NCBI RefSeq assembly: GCF_019703515.2
Contig: NC_059393.1
Span: 8,635,501 to 8,699,500, forward strand
DNA: 64,000 nucleotides
Source of the DNA: Myxocyprinus asiaticus
Taxonomy: Eukaryota; Chordata; Actinopteri; Cypriniformes; Catostomidae
Direction: 5' to 3'
Notes under the pieces: model-generated
The model's database searches: none
Told to the model about the DNA's origin: nothing
The model's input: the letters and a program-made list of their open reading frames with translations, nothing else
Made by a program: the position numbers and the translations under genes
Shown here: positions 56,045 through 64,000 of the stretch, piece by piece
How positions within the stretch are numbered: position 1 is the first letter of the stretch
Layout: each line of letters opens with the position of its first letter

Positions 56045-57639
56045 ATTCTGGGTTCATTGATTTCTTAGCGGACCTTGTTTTTACCAAAGCCATAATTATT
56101 TATTTTAGGATATTCAAATAACATGAAATGTCCTTGATTGACAGTATTTCCCGCTGATTTTATCGAGGTGCAAAACTGCAGATTAAATACCTTATGTGGG
56201 CTTGTTTACTTTTGAATTTTTTTGACAGTTTCACCAACATTCCACTGGCTCGTTTGGACATTCCGTCAATGTAAGCGAAGTCTTTCTAGCAAGTCCGGGC
56301 ATTCCAATTTCTCCCATTCATTTGAATAGAAGTGGCCCGTCTCTGCTAAATAGTCTCTGTTGTAAGTCTATGGGTGAATCTCAATGTGCATTCTTTTGAG
56401 TTCTTACGTTCTCGTAGACTCGTTCTACGTCATCATCCACTGCCGAAGTTTGATTCCAATCCTCAAGAATGCATGTACTGAGAACACAGTAAATTACCCG
56501 GATGTGTCCTTGAAATTGAGGATGCATTGGTTGGTGAATTGTGGGCAAGCACTCTCTACTATGGTGGCAGACGAAGGACATTTATTGTTTTGTTTTTCCT
56601 TAAGAGTTTCCCACTGTAAGCTCGCGAAAGTCTGACGGCTCATGAGAGTCATTATACTCCATCAACATTTGTTTTTCTGTTTTTTTTGGGCATGATTTTA
56701 ATACAGTAATAAACATGGAGAGAACGTAAAATTTATAGAATGTATTTATCACTTAACTCCTTTACTGAACACTTATTTATTATTGGATAATTAAAGACTT
56801 TACACTCTCTTTGGATGGATCGAATTAAAATAGCATGCTTTTTAGTGTGTCTGACGGAGTTGACACAAATGACAGTAAGATATAAGATGAAGTGAATGCT
56901 CAGTTTTCAGGAAAAAAATGTTTTTTGAAAAACCTGTTCCTTTACATGGTTTGTTAGCTGAGACATTTATCTACAAATGTATCCATTTCAAATGAATTTA
57001 CTAAACACAGATTTAAAATATGTTTTGTCCCCAACCTCAAGTGAGTAACAAAGAATGAGTGGGTATTTCAAACAACTGACTGCTAGTCTTAAAAGAATGA
57101 ATGTTTCCAGGTAAGAGCGAAAACTCTGTACTAGGTTAAAGGTGAAACCTCTAGTCTAGGCTAGACATAGGTCACTGCTTGTCAAATGACAAAGCCAGTG
57201 GAACATTTCAGTAGTTTCTGCTTAACACTTTTTTCTGTGTTGCCCTCTGCCATAGAGGGACAAAGCTGTGCAAACAAAGCCTGATTAGCAATTATATGTT
57301 ACTTTAATCAAACTTGAACTGCTGTTGTGCAGTTAGAGCTATAGCAGTAGTGTGGTTTTAAACTTCAGGTGTGCAGACTCATTCCTTTACTGCTCATAAA
57401 AATATGAACTGGTACATGACAACCATATTACTTAGAGCAGAATTAACAATAAACTAAATACAGGATGATCAGAGCAGCGATTGAGCACTAAAGTCTTGCA
57501 CAGTTAAAGATTATAGACCATTGTCTATAATCAAGATCATAGACATTTTGAGTCACATCATAGACAGGATGTCAAACCCATTCATTTACACCTACGATAG
57601 TTTGGGCCTACAGGCACACTACAGCATAGAAGTAAAAAA
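56045..57639. other. intergenic stretch
   Basis: No gene is recognised. About 56270-56360 resembles part of the hAT-like element at 24097-25475, and 56365-56560 ('gaatctcaatgtgcattctt' onward) looks like a fragment of a dispersed repeat. Confidence 0.45.
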
Positions 57640-58455
57640 AAAAAGGAGGGTTACTTTTGAAATGTATTCCACTACAGATTACAGAATACATGCTGTAAAA
57701 TGTAATTTGTAACGTATTCCGTTAGATTACTCAAGGTCAGTAACGTATTCTAAATACTTTGGATTACTTCTTCAGCACTGGCAGATTTTTTCATTGTTTT
57801 GACTATAAAAACTCTGCCAGTACAGTAAGACAAAATACACATGTTAAAAATACATTCTCTGAAAAACCTAAATATCTTATGCAGTGTTGTTTCTAAAACA
57901 AGATAAATCAAATTGATCTTGTTTTAATGATTTTTAGATATTCTTTTACAGGAAAACAATACAACAATTATTATCAAGAATATGATTTTTGCCCTAATAT
58001 CAAAGGTCTTACTAGAAAAAAAGAAATTATGATCCAATGTGAATTTTCTTGATAAAAAATATGATCGTGCCTGGTAACATGTGCATGTAAAATGGCTAGA
58101 AATAGCATTTTAGCTTAGTGTAAAGCTGACAATTTACACAAGGATTATTTCCATTTCTTCTGCTCCAAACTTACTTCTCTGTCTGCTCGTATGAATGTAA
58201 CACTTCATAAGAAAGTGTTTCACCGCTGTTCAAATGCACTTTGGATTGCATCATTTATATGTATAAATGTTTTCCATCTGAAAGGACTAAAATATAAATA
58301 AAATGCAAAGTAATCTCTTCAGTAATCAAAATACTTTTTGAATGTAACTGTATTCTAATTACCAATGATTTAAATTGTAACTGTAGTGGAATACAGTTAC
58401 TTATATTTTGTATTTTAAATACGTAATCCCGTTACATGTATTCCGTTGCTCCCCA
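57640..58455. mobile_element. probable inverted-repeat DNA element
   Basis: The left part has 'gtattccactacagattaca' and 'gtaacgtattccgttagatt'; the right part has their approximate complements ('actgtagtggaatacagtta', 'cgttacatgtattccgttgc'). Between them is an 'aaaacaaga'-type segment like 22404-22790. Borders and class are uncertain. Confidence 0.55.
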
Positions 58456-58459
58456 AACC

Positions 58460-58490
<31 letters not shown>

Positions 58491-59627
58491 ACAGAATACA
58501 TATAATAAGGGCGGTATTTGCACCTTGGAGTTAAATTTCAGGGGAATTGTTTTTTAGCTTCATGCGGGTATATAATTTGAATATTTACAGTAACAATAGT
58601 GTGTCATCCATTTATACCAAATACTTGAGTTTCATCAATTACTTTAAAAAATTTCAAATTAGGGCTGTCAATTTTACATGTTAATTCAGTTCGATTGATT
58701 TTGTTTAAAATAAAAAATAATAAATGTATCACTTAATCATACCTTTGGACCTATAGAGCTGTTCAGGCAGTAGTCTGATTTTAAAGCCAATTTATTTATT
58801 TTTTATTATTTTTTTAAGTATGTTGTTAACAAGTTGCTAGATAAGGACAACGGTTTTCCGTTTCAGACTGAATAGATATTATGAAATAAATACACTTTAT
58901 CTTAATACGTTTGTAATATAAGATGCTTCTCTGGAAGATCAAGGCCCCACTAAAGCAGAAATAGACAATCCAAACACTATAGATTCTAGTACTATTGCAA
59001 ATGGCTTGACATTTATTTATGCACTAAATTACAAATACAAAATGAACTGCATGTATTTTTAGATTGTATTGTAAACTTTTAAATGGTTTATAGGGCCTGT
59101 ATTGTCTATTTTGTATATGATGCATGCATTTTTGTGAGTTGTGTTTGCGCTGTAACTCCACAGATTAACAATCTAGAAGTGTCTGGACATTACTCCCAAC
59201 TCCACATTTTCATTTCAGCAAAATTTTACACCTCTTTATGCATTTCACACAACTGTGATTATCACAGACCTGTGCAGAAATGGGGGATTTCACGACACTT
59301 TAAATCAACAGGAAACTTTGTTAAAACATTCAGTTTATCAACAGTGAGTCATTCCCTAAACAGTAATACATCAGTTTTTGAATTATTTGGCAGTTGTTAT
59401 TTTGGCAATGGCCAGATCTGAAATATAAAAAAATTAGAGCATGACTTCATATAAGATTACATTTTTACACCAGATTACATTTAAATGTACATTTACAAAA
59501 ACAGACTTCTTATATACTCCATATATTCACAGCAGAAGCCATAAAAAGCAGAGGAGTGGTGTTCTTATGTCCATGAACTTAATTATTTCTGGCCTTAATA
59601 TAATACTCATATAAAATCTTGAGATAA
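58456..59627. other. intergenic stretch
   Basis: Contains a TA tract (about 58463-58484) and a repeat fragment near 58664. One open frame of about 110 codons (59083-59421, +) has no recognisable domain. Confidence 0.4.
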
Positions 59628-61465
59628 AGGGATATTTCACCCAAACATGAATCTTCTCTTATAATTTACTCACCCTCATGCCATCACAGATGTGTATGAC
59701 TTTCTTTCTTCTCTGAACACAAATGAAGATTTTTAGAACAATATTTCAGCTCTGTAGGTCCATACAATGCAAGCGAATGGTGACAAGAACTCAGAAAGTC
59801 CAAAAAGGACATAATGGCAGCATAAAAGTTATCCATACGACATAGTGGTTGAATCCATATCTTCTGAAGCAATATGATGGTGTGGGTGAGAAACAGATCA
59901 ATATGTAAGTAATTTTTCTATTGCAAATATACACTTTAACTTTTACTTCCACATTCTGGTATGGAAGTGACTTTCACTTTCACATTCAACCACCTACTGG
60001 TTGGGGCTCATCAAAGGTGGGGATTTATAGTAAAAATTGACTATTGATCTGTTTCTCACCCACATCTATCATATCGCTTCAGAAGATATGGATTTACTGG
60101 ACTGTATGGATGGATTACTTTTATGGGTAACACTTTATAATAACTACACGGTATAAAGTATTTGTAAAGCATTAGTTTATACTCAATTGATCATTTATAA
60201 ACTATTGCTCCTACATTAATAAGCTACAGTACATACAAATAGTTAGTTATTTGTTTATATTCACTGTAGCAAATGATTTATTATTTATAGGCAGTTTGAT
60301 CATGTTTTTAACATGAACATGGCATTAATTAATAGTAAATAATGAAATTAAATATGTAATTAATTGGATTTACATTTAAACAATGTATTTTTTACTGTTT
60401 TAGTAACACATACTATTAAAGCAATTATTTCTTAATATATACTGTAGATCGCAAAAAAAGCATTGACTAATTGCTAACTAAGCATTATGTGTGACCTAAT
60501 CTAAAGTGAGAACTGTATATGCCTAATTAAACATTTATTAATGATCTATTACTCTGAAAACTTGGCCCTGAAATCTCCACAGCATCTCAATCACAAAGGC
60601 TCAAAACAGATACTAAAGCTTAAAAAAAAAAAAAAACACTAAAGTACAGGAATAATAGTGAGAGAGGAAAATCCACAGTTTATTAAATAGCTCCTCTAAC
60701 TGCTCAAATGCCACTTTAACATTTTCCATCCTATTAAGCTTTATGAGCAGACTTGTTCTCATTATTTCCAATTAAAATTACTCTTTAATTCAGTTTCACC
60801 AGTGGACCTACTATAAATATTTCATTAAATTTAATCCGATTCCAGAAGGAAAGTCCAAAAATCTCGCTACAGTCTGTGCGCGCGCTCTTGAAACAGCCAG
60901 CACGTCACCACGGTTACATGACAGTGATGAAATGGCAAAAAAATTAAAAATCTGAAATAGGAAAGAGCATGTAATGTTATATTGTTGACTTTAAATGATA
61001 TTTTGACAATTCAGTGCCTATTAAGCATCATTAGTGAAAATGTCCTTACTATCCACCTTTTTTCTGGGGGTCTTACTGCGGAAACGAATGTGGGTGGGTA
61101 CAGCATTCCCTAGCTCTGGCTGCAATCATTTTAGACCCTCTTTACAGCTTGTAATAAGACGCTTTTCGGATGATCCGATCGCAAAGGTCAGGTTAGGGTT
61201 AGGGTCAATTAACTATAAACTAATGCTTTACAAATACTTTATATTGTGTAGTAATTATAAAATGATACTCTTTTATGCGGCCTATATGTCCTTTTTGGAC
61301 CTTCTGGTCACCATTTACTTGCATTGTGAGGATCAAAGAGCTGAGATATTCTTCTAAAAATCTTTATTTGTGTTCTGCAGAAGAAAAAAAAAGTCATACA
61401 CATGTGGGATGACATGAGGGTGAGTAAATTATGAGAGGCTTTTCATTTTTGGGTGAACTATCCTT
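59628..61465. mobile_element. large foldback element, split by a hAT-like insertion
   Basis: The left end 'gggatatttcacccaaacat' and the right end 'atttttgggtgaactatcc' are complementary, as are the inner arms (for example about 59695-59830 against about 61275-61400). The element is interrupted at 60126-61269 by a younger insertion. It belongs to the same family as 44440-45603 and shares end motifs with 40865-41013. Non-coding. Confidence 0.85.
60126..61269. mobile_element. 1144-bp hAT-like element with 8-bp target duplication, nested
   Basis: Exact 8-bp duplication 'cttttatg' at 60118-60125 and 61270-61277. The ends are inverted over about 60 bp (left 'ggtaacactttataataact', complement of the right end 'agtatcattttataattact'), with 'aaagtatttgtaaagcatta' present in both arms. 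It is longer than its relative at 33827-34334. The additional interior (about 60540-61200) has no transposase frame and carries a short 'ggttagggttagggtc' segment at about 61191-61206. Confidence 0.9.
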
Positions 61466-61470
61466 TTTTA

Positions 61471-62180
61471 ACCAAAAAATTAAAATGATGAAAATCAACC
61501 TCAGTCACCATTCACATACATTGTATGGAAAAGAGCTGCAATGAATGTGTATGGTGACTGAGACTGTGATCTCAAATTGTGTATGGTGAACCTTCCATCT
61601 CCTTTTGTGTTCATCGGAAGAAAGAAAATTACACTGGACAACATGAGGGCTAGTATATGATAACAGAATTGTCTTTTTCTTGGGGGGGGGGGGAGGGGTC
61701 AGCTATCCCTTAAATACTTCTTAAAATGGCACAACACAAACATCAAGAGCACTGCTAACAACACAAAGGTCAAAGAATAAAACTCTTCACTGTGTTCAAG
61801 TTTAAACCCTCTCATGCAACACTTTTTTTTTTTGTATTTGTCAAAAGGGAAATTATTTTTTTTTTTTGTTACAACACCTGAAGCAAGCCAAACCACACTG
61901 CAGTGCACACATTTAACCCACTTTTAAGCATGTGCACTCGGAGAGCCACAAAGTTTCAGTTGTTTGTTTTTTTAAACACTATGAAGTCAGTTTAACTTGA
62001 TCAGTTGTACAGTACACTTCGGTTTGAGATGTTGGCAGCTTTAGAGCACCATAGGTGCAGTTGGCTTGGCAAGGCGGGATATTTTTACGCAGCTTTGAAA
62101 AGTCCACCTCAGCATACTGAAAGAGCAATGGGGAAACTACTATTAGCATTTATGATGCAGCTGTGCCTGAACCAAAATGA
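61471..62180. other. intergenic stretch
   Basis: No gene recognised. A G-run lies at 61682-61692 and a T-run at 61858-61868. Confidence 0.4.
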
Positions 62181-62191
62181 TCAACAATACT

Positions 62192-62510
62192 ATTGGATGG
62201 ATGGATGGATGGATGGATGGATGAACTGAATGATAAATTGTTTGATGGATGGATGGATGGATGGATGGATGAAAGAGTGAAAGGATGGATAGATGAAAGA
62301 ATGAAAGGATGGATGGATGAAAGAATGAAAGGATGGATGGATCGATGAAATGATGGATTGAATGATAAATTGATTGATGGATGGATGGATGTAAGGATGA
62401 ATGAGTGAAAGGATGGATGGATGGATGGATGAAAGAATGAAAGGATGGATGGATTGATGAAATGATGGATTGAATGATAAATTGACTGATGGATGAATGG
62501 ATGGTATTTA
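62192..62510. repeat. (GGAT)n-based minisatellite
   Basis: Blocks of 'ggatggatggat' alternate with 'gaaagaatgaaa' and 'attgaatgataaattga', giving a higher-order repeat. It ends about 14 bp before the stop codon of the receptor gene on the other strand, so it would lie in or just beyond that gene's 3' UTR. Confidence 0.9.
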
Positions 62511-62523
62511 GAAATGGTATTAA

Positions 62524-62660
62524 TTATTGTTTCATATTATTTACCTGCAACTGATTAATGTTTTGAGACATAACTTGTGTTTGCTGTAGATCAGTATTGT
62601 GAAGTTGTTGGGAGTGTTCTGCAGATCTTCTATTTCCAACAACAAAAGCCTTTAATAGTC
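62524..62660 (-). CDS. Ig receptor exon 4 (cytoplasmic tail)
   Basis: Acceptor 'ccattcttag' gives a tail that begins [16 protein letters not shown] and ends NNMKQ before TAA at 62524-62526. A second acceptor, 'tacctgtag' before 62729, keeps the same frame and would insert [16 protein letters not shown] and following residues. Confidence 0.65.
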
Positions 62661-63671
62661 CTAAGAATGGAACAATTGGACACAACTTAACATCATGGTT
62701 TAAATATTTAATTCCAATAACAACTTCACCTACAGGTAGGAGAATCATGTTCATATTTTTACAGATATTACTGTATATTAAAGACTATCTAAGCTCAAGA
62801 CAAGAACTCACCAATGACCACAATGAGCAGAACACCATTCATCAGAGCAGATATGAGTGTAAGAGTCTGCCATGGTGACTGATTCTGCTGAATACATCTG
62901 ACTTCTGTCTGATTCTTTTGAATATACATTAATACTGTATGATTCTGGAATTCATCAAACTCAGTTAGTTGAGTTGGTTCTGTAAAGAAAGAATGAAGGT
63001 ATCACTAACAGAAAGTACTGCTAGTGTCAGTATATTTCATTTATTGACATTGACTGTGTATTTTCAAAGAACAGATGTAGAGTGAAATTAATACATTTAG
63101 TACGTGTCTTTAAAAACTGAAGTAGTCATAAATAATCAATATATAAACAATCAATCATACTGATCACATTATGACTTGATCACTGAATGGGCACTTACCA
63201 ATAATGTGTAGTCTTGTGCTTTTGCCAAATTTTGGAGGTGCGTCTGTGTTCATACAGTAATAAACTCCTAACTCATCAATGGTGACGTCATTTATAAAAA
63301 GACGATGTTTAGTTTGCACTGAATATTTGTGTCTGAATCTTTCATTGTAGTGAAAAGGAGTTGTTGAGATTGAGAAAGAACGTAATACCAAAACAGGAGA
63401 ATATAGTTTCAACACAAACCAATAAATGTCATTTTCATTGAGATCACAGTTTATTGTCACATTTTGTCCCAAATCTGTTAGTTGATCAGTGAAAGTCTCC
63501 GCAGCTTGGCACCATATGAGTAGAACTGTAAAATAAAAATCAATAAAAAGTATCTTCTTGAAACCATCATTCTGCCAAACAACTGTAAAACCATATAAGC
63601 TATAGATTAAATACATTTTACAAAGCACATGAACAAAGCTACTCACAGAGCTGAAGTTGCATCATCCTCAT
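62524..63671 (-). CDS. single V-type immunoglobulin membrane receptor, four exons
   Basis: A small type I membrane protein, probably an immune-type receptor of a fish multigene family; ligand and signalling partner are unknown. Joined exons (63647-63671, 63199-63525, 62812-62979, 62524-62660) stay in frame for about 218 residues. Layout: signal peptide about 1-17 ([15 protein letters not shown]), V domain about 20-117 with INCDL, YWFVLKL and LGVYYC giving the Cys-Trp-Cys core, a stalk with NHT and NQS/NQT sites, a membrane span [18 protein letters not shown], and a short Gln/Asn-rich tail. No ITIM or ITAM is seen and there is no charged residue in the span, so signalling would need partners or be absent. 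An alternative acceptor (62729) would add 23 residues in frame. Confidence 0.78.
62812..62979 (-). CDS. Ig receptor exon 3 (stalk and membrane span)
   Basis: 168 nt, phase 1 to phase 1. Starts [20 protein letters not shown] and ends with the hydrophobic span [18 protein letters not shown]. Donor 'attg|gtgagt', acceptor 'tttacag'. Confidence 0.75.
63199..63525 (-). CDS. Ig receptor exon 2 (V-type Ig domain)
   Basis: 327 nt. Contains [44 protein letters not shown] and a J-like [10 protein letters not shown] ending, the normal order of a V-set domain in fish novel immune-type receptors. Acceptor 'attttacag', donor 'attg|gtaagt'. Confidence 0.85.
63647..63671 (-). CDS. Ig receptor exon 1 (start and signal peptide)
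   Basis: 25 coding nt from ATG at 63669-63671: MRMMQLQL plus one base, followed by donor 'ct|gtgagt'. With exon 2 it gives the hydrophobic leader [18 protein letters not shown]. Alternative ATGs two codons downstream are possible. Confidence 0.7.
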
Positions 63672-64000
63672 GTTGTAGCTGTAAACAAAGTATTTGAATG
63701 TATCGATACCTAAGTTCCTCTAAACAGCACTGAACTCTACTGCAGCAGAGCAAAGAGAGTGAAAGATTTACTCACATAATGCAGAGGAAGTCAAGCTGGC
63801 TCTGACCACATCTGTTTTTAACCATCATTATCATTACTTCATAAGTAATGTTATGTTGACCAAAAGGTCTTGTCCATGTTGTAGGCTAAGAACCACCTGC
63901 TTAGACAGGTAGAGAACACCTAAATGACCGCCTGACTGACACGTGAAGTAACCAACCAAAGTTTGTTTTGTTTTTATGTGCCTTTTATCTGAAATAGATT
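63672..64000. other. upstream flank of the Ig receptor gene
   Basis: Would contain the 5' UTR and promoter of the minus-strand gene. I see no TATA box or other site I can assign with confidence. A possible splice donor (CTCAC complement) near 63770 could mark a further 5' non-coding exon. Confidence 0.35.

Noticed and set aside
59083..59421. Open frame of 112 codons
   Set aside because: No recognisable domain, no splice context and surrounded by repeat fragments. Length alone is not convincing.
61191..61206. Interstitial telomere repeat
   Set aside because: Only about two 'ttaggg' units. Too short to call, and inside a mobile element.

Overview
The window is animal nuclear DNA, almost certainly from a teleost fish and probably a cyprinid-type genome. 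Genes are split by large AT-rich introns with GT-AG borders. Intergenic and intronic DNA is packed with fish-style mobile elements: tRNA-derived SINEs, an L2/CR1-type LINE, a DIRS-type tyrosine-recombinase retroelement, hAT-like miniature elements, foldback elements and a small LTR element with a gag-like protein. No bacterial-type operons, rRNA, free tRNA genes or CRISPR arrays were seen.

The main gene is a class-3 semaphorin on the + strand. Sixteen consecutive coding exons (numbered 2-17 by comparison with the family's usual 17) lie between 26569 and 51828. All splice phases agree and give one open frame of about 719 residues: sema domain, PSI domain, furin-type basic site, Ig domain, the interchain-disulphide cysteine region and a basic tail. 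By eye it resembles SEMA3D most, but it is divergent enough to be a teleost paralogue. Exon 1 (signal peptide) was not found; it lies either unrecognised in the first 26.5 kb or upstream of the window.

A second gene, on the - strand at 62524-63671, has four exons encoding a small type I membrane protein: signal peptide, one V-type immunoglobulin domain, one membrane span and a short tail. It looks like a member of a fish immune-type receptor family.

Layout: 1-23.9 kb has no recognised gene and holds a SINE, minisatellites, a foldback element, a decayed LINE (19.86-21.74 kb) and a SINE fragment. 23.9-26.3 kb is a 'ctagcaac' minisatellite invaded by a hAT-like element and a SINE. 26.6-51.8 kb is the semaphorin gene; its intron 2 holds a 5.6-kb broken DIRS element and two hAT-like miniature elements, and other introns hold foldback and inverted-repeat elements. 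51.8-62.5 kb is the 3' flank, with a young, apparently complete gag-only LTR element (54054-56039) and a nested pair of DNA elements (59.6-61.5 kb). 62.5-63.7 kb is the immune-type receptor gene.

The two genes are not obviously related in function. The best leads are target-site duplications that can be read directly for several elements: 8 bp for three hAT-like elements and 5 bp for the LTR element. These give exact insertion boundaries and the order of nesting.
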